A stretch of DNA of 35,501 nt from Muribaculaceae bacterium (GTDB taxonomy: Bacteria > Bacteroidota > Bacteroidia > Bacteroidales > Muribaculaceae): the NCBI GenBank assembly GCA_022510425.1, contig JAFLTO010000020.1:1-35501 (forward strand), given 5' to 3'. Below the pieces are notes generated by a model. That model was not told the DNA's origin. It did no database searches and saw only the letters and a list, made by a program, of their open reading frames with translations. A program made the position numbers and the translations under genes. Positions 25,598 through 33,634 of this stretch are shown here, one piece after another (the first letter of the stretch is position 1; every line of letters begins with the position of its first letter).

Positions 25598-26460
25598 AAT
25601 GGTTTTACTCCTTTAAAAGTTTTCTTACTTGTTGAAAAGAAACCACAACACTCAGATTTCTTTTTACAATTTTCACACACAGAAAGATACTTATTCTTCC
25701 AGTCACTTATACTTTGCTTGGCAAAAGGATGAAGGCTATCCGGCAATAGACACAAAGGGATATTGTAGATGGCTACATCTTTTCTCCATTGGTCAAGATA
25801 TATAACGGCTTCTTCAAGTTCTATTTTATAATCAACCGTTTCTATCCAAACATTCCTTTCATTGGAAACTGCATGGCCAATATGTTCCATTGCCATGAAA
25901 GCTGTCCAAGATACAAAAGGCAAATTTTTGAAAATAAATTCAGCCATTTGTGGTAATCTCATATAATTAAGTTTATTGATAACAATCCTTAACTCAATCT
26001 CACCTCCATATGCAGCTATATTATATAAACCGGCTAAAGTTTCATTATAAGCTTCCTTTGACCCGGCAATCATATCATGATCTTTATAATAGTCCGAATG
26101 GAAAGGAATCCCAAAAATTATCCTTCCTTCTCCTGCTTCCATAATTTCTTTGGCATATCCTGAATCACTGAAATTTCTCCCGTTAGACAAAATATGTATA
26201 TCAGAATTTGGCAGTTCTTTTCTTATTTGTCGAATAAGTTGAATTAATTTTTCTCCAAGTAAAGTGGGTTCTCCTCCGGAAATACCAACAAAAGGTATAT
26301 TTTTCGGTGAACGCTCAATAATTTCAATATTCTTGATAAAAAGTTCATCAATATCATTAACCTTCAAAGGAGGCTGACAGCACATAATGCAGTTATTGTT
26401 ACACCTTGCAGTAGTGAACAATGTATTATCGTTGCTATCTAATCTAAAATCTCCTCTCAT
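25594..26460 (-). CDS. hxsC: His-Xaa-Ser system radical SAM maturase HxsC
   Basis: 288 residues from the ATG at 26460; a TTG nine bases upstream is in frame but less likely, because the ATG forms an ATGA overlap with the hxsB stop. Radical SAM cluster motif CNNNCIMC (Cys20, Cys24, Cys27) binds the [4Fe-4S]/SAM centre, followed by the GGEPTL motif. The C-terminal cysteines CENCKKKSECCGFF probably hold an auxiliary cluster. HxsC is one of two radical SAM enzymes that occur with HxsA repeat proteins and HxsD; the chemistry on the repeats is not known to me. The protein is cytoplasmic, so any modification of HxsA must precede its export. Confidence 0.88.
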   Translation of the reverse strand: MRGDFRLDSNDNTLFTTARCNNNCIMCCQPPLKVNDIDELFIKNIEIIERSPKNIPFVGISGGEPTLLGEKLIQLIRQIRKELPNSDIHILSNGRNFSDSGYAKEIMEAGEGRIIFGIPFHSDYYKDHDMIAGSKEAYNETLAGLYNIAAYGGEIELRIVINKLNYMRLPQMAEFIFKNLPFVSWTAFMAMEHIGHAVSNERNVWIETVDYKIELEEAVIYLDQWRKDVAIYNIPLCLLPDSLHPFAKQSISDWKNKYLSVCENCKKKSECCGFFSTSKKTFKGVKPL

Positions 26461-27872
26461 ACCAGCCAACTTCTAAAAATGGGCATCACCTCATCTGGTC
26501 TTTCTATCATTAAGGAAATCAGATACTCTATGATAGATTTATTCTTTTTACACAATAATGATGTAGCACGGTTTCCGTACATGTCACCTTGCGTAGAATA
26601 ATTTCTTACAGGGTCAGCTCCACAATATTGTCTTAATGCACAATCTGAACACCCTGCCAAAGCTTCATTAGCCCATACATTTGCTATTTCTTTTGCCTTT
26701 TTTCCAAACACAAGATCTTGGTATTTATCATTTACACTTCCTAATCTGAATGTATAATCTCCAAACTCGGCCAACATCCTTGATTCATCAGAACAATAAA
26801 CTCCTCCATCATAGTTGTAGATTAGAACTGAGTTAATTAACCCTGCCGGTGATTGTAAATCAACAAAACAGGTACAATAAGGGGTTAATATTTTGCGAAG
26901 TATGATAGCTGCAAATTCTTCAATGAAAAAATAACCTGATTTATTAATTTCAAGAATGTGCTCAAAGGCCTTTTTGTAGAATTCTATAAATCTTTTCGTG
27001 TAAAGTTCCCAATCATCATTATGTGTTGCAAGTCCGTAGGGATTCAGTGCACGTAGGAAGATAGAATGAAATCCCAAAGAAACATATTCATCTACAATTT
27101 CTTTTGGATAATTTAGACCTTCAACGGATGTTGTCATTAAAGCTGATACCTTATTTTCTCCAACGACTTCTCTTCCTTTCCTTATACCTTCAACAACTTT
27201 TTCATAACTATCTTTCTTACCTCTATTGGAATTATGAATAAATTTAGGTCCATCTAAAGATGTTGAGATAACGACATTATATTTCTCACATATTTTAAGC
27301 ATTCTATCAGTCAAATGAATACTATTTGTACATAATACATATGTTATCTCCTTATGAGCCGATTTATTTTTTTCTTCTGCTAACGTTATTCCATATTCGA
27401 TTAAATCAGGAACCAATGAAGGTTCTCCACCTTGAAATTCCATTGTTATTGATTCAGAAGGAGACATAAACATCAAATCAACGGCTTTCTTCATTGTATC
27501 CACTGACATAGTACAATTTTCGCTGTTTTCTTCTTGACTAGACGCCTGACAATAGACACAATTTTGATTACAGCGTAGGGTCATAACAAAAATATGAAGC
27601 CCTGTCCAAGAGTCAAGAAATCTTTTCTTTTCCCTTAACCTTTCTGCGTATAACTCTAATAACGGTGGAATTAATTCTTCGGATAAAAAGAAATTTGAAA
27701 TTAAAGATTTGTATAAATCATCCTTTGGCAATGAACCATCAACAATCTTGTGGACTGTCCCCCTGGGGGAGATAATCATATCTCCTAATTCATTTACAAG
27801 AACCTCTTTCCCAGAAATTCTTGTAAAATCAAAAGGTAAGATATAATATGGTCGATTAATCTGTGATGTCAT
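26457..27872 (-). CDS. hxsB: His-Xaa-Ser system radical SAM/SPASM maturase HxsB
   Basis: 471 residues from the ATG at 27872; GTG at 27878 is an in-frame alternative. The radical SAM motif is CNQNCVYC (Cys101, Cys105, Cys108), preceded by an N-terminal region (1-90) of the peptide-binding type found in RiPP maturases. Then come TMEFQGGEPSL, CTNSIHL and STSLDGPKF, all typical of the SPASM group. The C-terminal cysteines (GGVYCSDESRM, AGCSDCALRQYCGADPV) match a SPASM auxiliary iron-sulfur domain. It lies in the order A-A-D-B-C, overlapping hxsD by 17 nt and hxsC by 4 nt. It is the likely main modifying enzyme for HxsA. Confidence 0.9.
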   Translation of the reverse strand: MTSQINRPYYILPFDFTRISGKEVLVNELGDMIISPRGTVHKIVDGSLPKDDLYKSLISNFFLSEELIPPLLELYAERLREKKRFLDSWTGLHIFVMTLRCNQNCVYCQASSQEENSENCTMSVDTMKKAVDLMFMSPSESITMEFQGGEPSLVPDLIEYGITLAEEKNKSAHKEITYVLCTNSIHLTDRMLKICEKYNVVISTSLDGPKFIHNSNRGKKDSYEKVVEGIRKGREVVGENKVSALMTTSVEGLNYPKEIVDEYVSLGFHSIFLRALNPYGLATHNDDWELYTKRFIEFYKKAFEHILEINKSGYFFIEEFAAIILRKILTPYCTCFVDLQSPAGLINSVLIYNYDGGVYCSDESRMLAEFGDYTFRLGSVNDKYQDLVFGKKAKEIANVWANEALAGCSDCALRQYCGADPVRNYSTQGDMYGNRATSLLCKKNKSIIEYLISLMIERPDEVMPIFRSWLV

Positions 27873-28161
27873 TTTCACTCAAATTTTCATCATCGGCAAA
27901 TGCCTTTGCATAAAGGATCGTTTTAATATCTCTAGTTTCTTGGGCTATAATGTCTCTAAGTTTAAAATCATTAAGAAGGTTATGAAATTTTTCATTAAGA
28001 TTTTCTTCCTCTTCCCTCAAATTGTTTTTTATCAGAATAAAGATTTTTTCAATATTTTCATCAATTAGGCTTCTAGAGATAACATAATCTTTGGAAAGCC
28101 AATAAATCACTTTTGAAATAACTGAATCATTATAGATCCTCCTATCTACATTAACTTCCAT
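27856..28161 (-). CDS. hxsD: His-Xaa-Ser system protein HxsD
   Basis: 101 residues, starting at an ATG that overlaps the hxsA stop by one base (TGATG). The N-terminus (VDRRIYNDSVISKVIYWLSK then DYVISRSL) fits the small HxsD protein of the His-Xaa-Ser system: a short strand-helix domain that probably presents the substrate to the maturases, as PqqD-like recognition elements do. That function is inference. The Glu/Asn-rich helical C-terminus has no further motif. Its position between the hxsA pair and hxsB is a strong argument for the assignment. Confidence 0.8.
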   Translation of the reverse strand: MEVNVDRRIYNDSVISKVIYWLSKDYVISRSLIDENIEKIFILIKNNLREEEENLNEKFHNLLNDFKLRDIIAQETRDIKTILYAKAFADDENLSENDITD

Positions 28162-29090
28162 CAGTTATTTTCTTTTAGTTTTTCAATTGTTAGGGAATCT
28201 ACTATACCCGTAACTTCAATTCCATTCTTTCCCTGAAAATCCTTTATTAATTCCTTTATTTTTATATTATAGAAAGGTTGAGTCTCATACATCAATAAAG
28301 AATCTTTATCAATCTCATAACCTTGGATAATAAGGATATCAATGAGCTCAGCTACATCAGGCCCAAAATCAACATTAATATTTTTTATTTCTCTATCACC
28401 AAGTTTAAGTTGTGAATTCATCAGTTCCCATTTTGCTAGCATATTCTGGTCTTCAATAGAAGCTCCCTCTGTAATAGTTAAACCGGCATCTTTTTGAAAT
28501 TGATTGAATGCACTTTGCACATACTCATCAAAATAATATTCGTTGGAACCTTTAAGGATTTTTCCAGTATCTTTTAAATATCCCTTTTTTAAAAGTTTTT
28601 CAACCATATCATTGACATCCATTCCTTGTTCTAGATACTTAATATATCTATCTCCTAATTTAGACGGAGATGATGAAGTATAGGAACTTGATGGAGTTTG
28701 AACAGTCGATGACGATTTTGTAGAAATTGTAGGAGATGAACTTGAAGAAGAACTGCTTTTATTTGAAGAATTTCCTGATTTAGATGATGAACTTTTCTTA
28801 GTTGTTGTTTTTGGAGTTGAATAACCTCCTCCTGAAGAAGATGACCGGTGAGACCTATGAGAACTGTGCGAACGATGTCCGGCAATCAGTTTTGCATTAC
28901 CCGTCTTCTGTATCTTAAATAATCCTTTGATTATGTTATCTTTTTTTGATACATCGATAGAAGGACTATTACCAGAACTTTCTAAGATGGGTTTTATATT
29001 TTGTATATTTGCGGAAGAATTGCTCGCAAGCAAAGAAGTAGTTGCTGCCAACATTATTCTCTTGATTATTTTATTAAAATCTCTCTTCAT
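28161..29090 (-). CDS. hxsA: His-Xaa-Ser repeat protein HxsA, second copy
   Basis: 309 residues. A Sec-type signal region (MKRDFNKIIKRIMLAATTSL, then LASNSSAN) targets it to the envelope. The motif TGNAKLIAGHRSHSSHRSHR (about 63-82) holds four H-x-S triplets. A long Ser/Lys/Thr-rich low-complexity stalk (85-145) follows, then two peptidoglycan-binding-like helical domains (about 150-225 and 230-309). It should be a modified, cell-wall-associated protein. Its ATG overlaps the stop of the first copy (ATGA), and HxsD follows with a 1-base overlap. It differs from the first copy by fewer His-Xaa-Ser units and a longer Ser stalk. Confidence 0.88.
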   Translation of the reverse strand: MKRDFNKIIKRIMLAATTSLLASNSSANIQNIKPILESSGNSPSIDVSKKDNIIKGLFKIQKTGNAKLIAGHRSHSSHRSHRSSSSGGGYSTPKTTTKKSSSSKSGNSSNKSSSSSSSSPTISTKSSSTVQTPSSSYTSSSPSKLGDRYIKYLEQGMDVNDMVEKLLKKGYLKDTGKILKGSNEYYFDEYVQSAFNQFQKDAGLTITEGASIEDQNMLAKWELMNSQLKLGDREIKNINVDFGPDVAELIDILIIQGYEIDKDSLLMYETQPFYNIKIKELIKDFQGKNGIEVTGIVDSLTIEKLKENN

Positions 29091-29980
29091 CTTTTGTAGG
29101 TATTAAGTTTATTAATGGTAGAAGAGTTTAATTCTCCATTAGGTAATAATCCGTTATATGCTTGGAAAACCTTTATGGCAATTACGATGTCTGATGTAAA
29201 AGCATAATGAATTCCATTTGTTTTTAATTTGGATGGGTCTGGTGCAAAACCGGCAGTTGTCAACAATTTAATTAATTCATCCACATCACTACCTGTAGTT
29301 TCTCCAGTTACTGACATCTCTCTAAACCCTAATGGAATAGTTGTTTTATAAGGACTCCAGCCTTTTAAAACAGTTATGGATGACTCGGTAAGTTTTCCGT
29401 CTTGTGCCAATCCGGCATCTTTTTGAAAATGTTTAACTGCATTGATAACATTGGTATCAAAAACATAAAATCCTCCCTTTTTGGAAGCAATTCCTTTCTT
29501 TAGGTAATAATTTCTTACCAGAAGTTCAATCACTTGATCGACATCTGCACCATTTATTCCTGAAGACAAAGTTCTGTCACCTAATTTATAATCAGCCGGA
29601 GTTTTCTTTGGAGGAGTATAAACTGATGATTTAGTCGAAGTGCCATAAGAAGAACTTGAACTATGGGAATAATGCGACGAACTGGAATGTGAATAATGTC
29701 CTCCGCCGGAAGATCTATGGGAACTATGTGATCTATGAGAACTATGAGAACGATGTCCTGCGATCAATTGACTGTTTCCTGTCCTTGTGATCCTATATAA
29801 ATTCCTAACTATCGGTCGTTGTGTATTTGTATATTCAGCTCTTATATTATCATTATTGGTAAGGTCTAAGGAAGTTAAAGACAAATCATTTTTATTACCA
29901 GCTTTTGCACCCGAATGTAATAGAGCAAAAGTGGCTGTTGCTAAAAGACCCTTGATTATTCTTTTCGCCTCCTTTTTCAT
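29087..29980 (-). CDS. hxsA: His-Xaa-Ser repeat protein HxsA, first copy
   Basis: 297 residues. Signal peptide MKKEAKRIIKGLLATATFAL, then LHSGAKAG. The motif LIAGHRSHSSHRSHSSHRSS (about 72-91) contains five H-x-S triplets, and two further HYSHSS units lie at about 95-108. A short linker leads to two peptidoglycan-binding-1-like domains (GADVDQVIELLVRNYYLKKG, VKHFQKDAGLAQDGKL; and DVDELIKLLTTAGFAPD, IKVFQAYNGLLPNGEL). I infer an exported protein whose His/Ser repeat is the target of HxsB/HxsC. Its start overlaps the 563-aa gene by ATGA, so the two are translationally coupled. Confidence 0.9.
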   Translation of the reverse strand: MKKEAKRIIKGLLATATFALLHSGAKAGNKNDLSLTSLDLTNNDNIRAEYTNTQRPIVRNLYRITRTGNSQLIAGHRSHSSHRSHSSHRSSGGGHYSHSSSSHYSHSSSSSYGTSTKSSVYTPPKKTPADYKLGDRTLSSGINGADVDQVIELLVRNYYLKKGIASKKGGFYVFDTNVINAVKHFQKDAGLAQDGKLTESSITVLKGWSPYKTTIPLGFREMSVTGETTGSDVDELIKLLTTAGFAPDPSKLKTNGIHYAFTSDIVIAIKVFQAYNGLLPNGELNSSTINKLNTYKR

Positions 29981-31668
29981 TTCACCTTGTCATTAATGAA
30001 ATTAAGCCAATAATTATCGGAAACTACCTCTATCATTTCTTTCAGTTTTGTCTTTCCATTTGCTGAAAGTGTTCCCTTATTTTGATAGATATCATTTGAT
30101 AACTCATTTATCAATTCGTTTGATTGAGAAATCAAACCTGCCTCCATTTTTTCATTTATTGATTTAAAAATTTCAGTGTCTGAGTCACTAAGGACTAGAT
30201 TCTGTGGTAAAGCGTCCGTTAATTTCTTAGCTCTTACAAACTCATTGTTATCTAAAAGAGTATTAACCTCACGCTGCCATTTTTTAAATACTCTATCTGA
30301 AATTTCTACAGCTTTGCCATGCGCCTCTCCTTTGTATGAAGAAGAACCATAAAAAGCATTATATTCCCTTTCTGCCTTACTGTAATAATTGAGAGCCTCT
30401 TCATAATTACCTGATTCCTCTGCTTTTTGACCTAAAGCCATTGTTGACTCAAAATGGTTCCGGTCTTCAGAAGACGCTAAAAAAGTAATTCCAGTGGCAG
30501 AACCTCCTGCTAGAAGAAAAGCTGCCGCTATATTTATTATTTTTTTTCTTTTCTTGGCCTTTGAAAGCCGATTATCTCTTTCAGTAATTATTTTCTCTCT
30601 CTGATTTTTACACCATTGAGAACCATCAAAATTTACTAAATTACTTAAACGAATTATTTTCCCCTCTATATCGTTCAAATCCTTATCTGAAAGCAGATCT
30701 AAAATCCCATTTTTAGTTTGAGTATCTAATACTCTCAGCCGATTATCATATTCTTTTTTTAAGTTATCTAAAACTGCAATTCTGATAGCTGAGGGAGAAC
30801 TCTCTGAAGATAGAAAATCCTTCCTTGTCTTTTCTATCCAGGTCTTCTTATCTTCGTTCTTACGCTTACTTAACTTTAAAAGCTTAAATTCTATTCCGGA
30901 AAGTTCCTTTTCGGCATCCTTTGTAAACCGTGCCGATTTTAATCCGAACTCATCATCTTCAACAATAAAATTCTTGCTCATCATATTTTTGAATTCATCC
31001 TCCAAATTAATGATGAGTTTATCTAAGGCACTTTGGGTCTCAACTTTTGTTGGTCTATTTGTACCCTCTATTTGTTGTTTTTGTTTTGTTATCCATTTAT
31101 CAAGTCCTTCTAAATTCAATTCCTTCCCTAAGATAAGAATCTTGGACTCAATAATATAAAGTTGGGTTCTGGCATGATAATCGAAATAACCATAGTTGAA
31201 ACCAAATTCATCTTTAGTTATGGTTATTAATTCGGTTAATGATTTTTTATAGTCTTCTTGAAGAACTGAAAGAAGCTCTTTATAATCTACCGATTTTACC
31301 GGTTTATTCCTAGGTGAACCTTGTTGCAAAGATTGAGTTGATACAGGTGCCTCTCCAATTATACCGGCTCCAATTAATAATTCAGATACTAATTGATTAA
31401 CAAGGTCCTCACTAAAACCTGAAGTTGTTGTAAAGTCATTTATCCCTTTTCTAATACGGTTTTGCCAACCCGAATCTTTATTGTTAGAGATATCAATGAC
31501 AATCGAACCAAAACCACTTGAAATAAGACCTCTTAAAATCTTCTTAGATGCCATAGGTGTCTCTTTAAATCCACCCTTATCATCTAATAAATTAGAGAAT
31601 TTGGTATCGGACATAATTCCAATACCAAACAATCCTATAATTTCCCTAACGGCTTCGTTCAGTTTCAT
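29977..31668 (-). CDS. Membrane protein with N-terminal signalling-type domain and C-terminal TPR-like repeats
   Basis: 563 residues. The N-terminus (LNEAVREIIGLFGIGIMSDT, KFSNLLDDKGGFKETPMASK) is a small helical domain shared with the -1-frame protein at 24504-25268. A long charged helical region (120-370) contains three related segments, each with a conserved 'DEFGFNYGYFDYHARTQLYI / DEFGLKSARFTKDAEKEL'-like core. One transmembrane helix lies near 374-395 (KIINIAAAFLLAGGSATGIT). After it come TPR-like repeats (YEEALNYYSKAEREY) and a helical tail, probably periplasmic. It could link the cytoplasmic kinase module to the exported HxsA proteins; that is inference. It is the gene directly before hxsA. 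Confidence 0.78.
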   Translation of the reverse strand: MKLNEAVREIIGLFGIGIMSDTKFSNLLDDKGGFKETPMASKKILRGLISSGFGSIVIDISNNKDSGWQNRIRKGINDFTTTSGFSEDLVNQLVSELLIGAGIIGEAPVSTQSLQQGSPRNKPVKSVDYKELLSVLQEDYKKSLTELITITKDEFGFNYGYFDYHARTQLYIIESKILILGKELNLEGLDKWITKQKQQIEGTNRPTKVETQSALDKLIINLEDEFKNMMSKNFIVEDDEFGLKSARFTKDAEKELSGIEFKLLKLSKRKNEDKKTWIEKTRKDFLSSESSPSAIRIAVLDNLKKEYDNRLRVLDTQTKNGILDLLSDKDLNDIEGKIIRLSNLVNFDGSQWCKNQREKIITERDNRLSKAKKRKKIINIAAAFLLAGGSATGITFLASSEDRNHFESTMALGQKAEESGNYEEALNYYSKAEREYNAFYGSSSYKGEAHGKAVEISDRVFKKWQREVNTLLDNNEFVRAKKLTDALPQNLVLSDSDTEIFKSINEKMEAGLISQSNELINELSNDIYQNKGTLSANGKTKLKEMIEVVSDNYWLNFINDKVK

Positions 31669-31684
31669 TTAAACTTATGTTCTT

Positions 31685-32824
31685 CTAAGAACCGGCTAAT
31701 TCTTCTTTTAATGTGGTTAATCGTTCTTGGAGACGAGATCTCTCATCAATTGCTCTGTCATAATCCTTGTTGGCATATTGAAGGTCAATCAGATTTTGTT
31801 TTGTGGGAGAATCGATAGATTCTAAGTTCTCTTGGATCTTATTTGCCTCACTTATTTTCTGGTTTTGTTCATCTATATGATGACTCAAATTGTCAATCTG
31901 CCATTGAAGAAATATTTTGTACATATTTCTTAATTTCTTTTCATCATACAACATGGCTATTGACATATCATCCTTACTTCCTTTCTTACTTAGTTCAGGC
32001 AATGCTTCCCTTATATCTTTTTCTGTTTCAAATTTGCCTTTTTTAATAAGCGATTTTAGAATCTGCACATAGAAATTTGCCTGATTTTCTTCTGATCCGA
32101 ATGAGTCATCAAGACCATCAGAAGCTAAGATAATGGAAACAGGAATTTTCCCATCTCCTTCATAACAATAACGGAATTCATCTAAAGCATCTGTATCGCA
32201 AATGGAAGTCGTCTTATTGAGGAAACACCGGTCATCCCATGGAATAGGTTCAGTCCATTGGCCTCCTTCATTAACCGCAAAACATTTACCATCACCAATC
32301 TGAAAGGCAAACCAATATGAGGGAGTAAATGCCGCGGCAATAAGTGTACAACCATACACTTTTTCCAAATTTTCCCTGTCTAAAAAGTCTCGAATCCAAC
32401 TTTCTTCAAGTCCTTCCCGTTCCTTCTCCGTCAATGGATTCTCTTCAGCATGCTGTTCCACTTTTTGCCTCCAATCATAGATAATGGAACCAAACAATTG
32501 ACGAAAAGCACCGTCTATTTTATCTTGTTTCTTAAAATCCTCATCTTCTATCTGTGTCTTGACAGATTTACGACTGGTGAAAGAAACATGTTTTAGGTTT
32601 GAATCTCCAAAATTGGATATAAACGACATCATTTTATCCCGTGTGATCCCGGTGATAAGTTTAGAACCGACTTCGCTTCTGAAATATCGTTTGCCTCCAT
32701 GACCGTCTGAGATAATGGCCACAGCAATTCCTTTAGGATCTACTTCGCTAAAGGAATTATCTTGACAAGGTTTACCCGATTCTATATGACTGAAACCTTG
32801 ACACTCATGGTTTAAGGCTATCAT
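31685..32824 (-). CDS. PP2C-family serine/threonine phosphatase with C-terminal coiled coil
   Basis: 379 residues. PP2C motifs are present: CQDNSF (Asp22), IISDGHGGKRYF (Asp40), GCTLIAAAFTPSYWFAFQIG followed by DGK, ILASDGLDDSFG (Asp236) and KGSKDDMSIAML (Asp285, Asp286). The metal-binding aspartates are all retained, so it should be an active cytoplasmic Mg/Mn phosphatase. The C-terminal 80 residues form a coiled coil (IDEQNQKISEANKIQENLES). Together with the adjacent vWA protein (3 bp upstream) and kinase it matches the TerY-P triad (kinase, PP2C, TerY-like vWA) described for Ter-related systems. It presumably reverses the kinase's phosphorylation. Confidence 0.92.
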   Translation of the reverse strand: MIALNHECQGFSHIESGKPCQDNSFSEVDPKGIAVAIISDGHGGKRYFRSEVGSKLITGITRDKMMSFISNFGDSNLKHVSFTSRKSVKTQIEDEDFKKQDKIDGAFRQLFGSIIYDWRQKVEQHAEENPLTEKEREGLEESWIRDFLDRENLEKVYGCTLIAAAFTPSYWFAFQIGDGKCFAVNEGGQWTEPIPWDDRCFLNKTTSICDTDALDEFRYCYEGDGKIPVSIILASDGLDDSFGSEENQANFYVQILKSLIKKGKFETEKDIREALPELSKKGSKDDMSIAMLYDEKKLRNMYKIFLQWQIDNLSHHIDEQNQKISEANKIQENLESIDSPTKQNLIDLQYANKDYDRAIDERSRLQERLTTLKEELAGS

Positions 32825-32827
32825 CTG

Positions 32828-33568
32828 TTAATCCCAGTCGTCATCATAGGAACTGCTGTCGACTGAACTTGCTGCTTCAGCACCATCAATATTTTCAACA
32901 GCCTCCTTCACTTCTTCTATAACTTGATCCTGCTTTGTAGTGTCACCGGCAGTGCTGCTTTTGCTTCCAATTTGCGAAGAAGTAACTGCTACTACACGGA
33001 TAATCTGTTTCAACGCTTCGATATTATGAACCGTAATTACTGCTTCGCTATTTCCGGTGAATTGTTTAAGTACATCCTTATCTGCATCGTCACCGATAGC
33101 TATGGCAATCTTGATGGCTGCTTTAAACCAGTTGTTACCTTTAAGTTTGCTTAATCCGGATTCATAATCATCTGTTGGACCTCCATCAGAAAGTAGTATT
33201 ATAGCCGGGGCAAAAGAACCACTGGCAGATTTCATATAACCGCTTCTGGAAAGTTTGGTTGATAACTCTTGACATGCTGCACCAAGAGAAGTAAGTCCAC
33301 CGGCTCTAACATCCTGCCATACAAAATCAGAGGCCAATTTCGGTTCTGAATAAAGCCAGTTGGTTCCGCTCGAGAACTCAAGTGCTGCAACCTTGATTTC
33401 AGCATCAGGGTTTTCGGCTGAAATTTCGTCTAGCATTGGCAGTACATTTGATACGGCGTCATTCACTGCTCCAATCTTATTTCCTTCCATTGAACCCGAT
33501 GTATCAATGAGGAAGAAAAGAGTCATAGTTCTTCTTGGCACACTTACCTGTTCGTCTAAAAGTGACAT
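32828..33568 (-). CDS. TerY-like von Willebrand factor A domain protein
   Basis: 246 residues. The vWA domain occupies about 12-190 with an intact MIDAS: FLIDTSGSMEGNKI (Asp22, Ser24, Ser26), Thr93 in AGGLTSLGAA, and ILLSDGGPTDDYE (Asp128). The last 50 residues are acidic and Ser/Asp-rich (EEVKEAVENIDGAEAASSVD) and probably disordered. The TerY-C zinc domain that often follows this vWA type is not fused here but encoded separately at 34897-35262. In TerY-P systems the vWA protein is thought to act as a metal-dependent scaffold for kinase and phosphatase. A 53-bp gap with C-rich repeat units separates it from the kinase gene. Confidence 0.92.
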   Translation of the reverse strand: MSLLDEQVSVPRRTMTLFFLIDTSGSMEGNKIGAVNDAVSNVLPMLDEISAENPDAEIKVAALEFSSGTNWLYSEPKLASDFVWQDVRAGGLTSLGAACQELSTKLSRSGYMKSASGSFAPAIILLSDGGPTDDYESGLSKLKGNNWFKAAIKIAIAIGDDADKDVLKQFTGNSEAVITVHNIEALKQIIRVVAVTSSQIGSKSSTAGDTTKQDQVIEEVKEAVENIDGAEAASSVDSSSYDDDWD

Positions 33569-33601
33569 AGTTATTGGTTTTATTGAATGTTATATTTCTA
33601 A

Positions 33602-33634
33602 ATTCCCTTATCCCTTCATCCCTAATCCCTAACA
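33602..33634. repeat. Internal copy of CCCTAATCCC-type degenerate repeat
   Basis: The short gap between the kinase and vWA genes contains CCCTTATCCCTTCATCCC and TAATCCCTAAC, the same unit type as at the island borders. It runs a few bases into the stop region of the kinase gene. Confidence 0.6.

Noticed and set aside
28655..28885. Alternative 76-aa frame inside the second hxsA
   Set aside because: It is the shifted reading of the Ser-rich low-complexity stalk; composition alone keeps it open.
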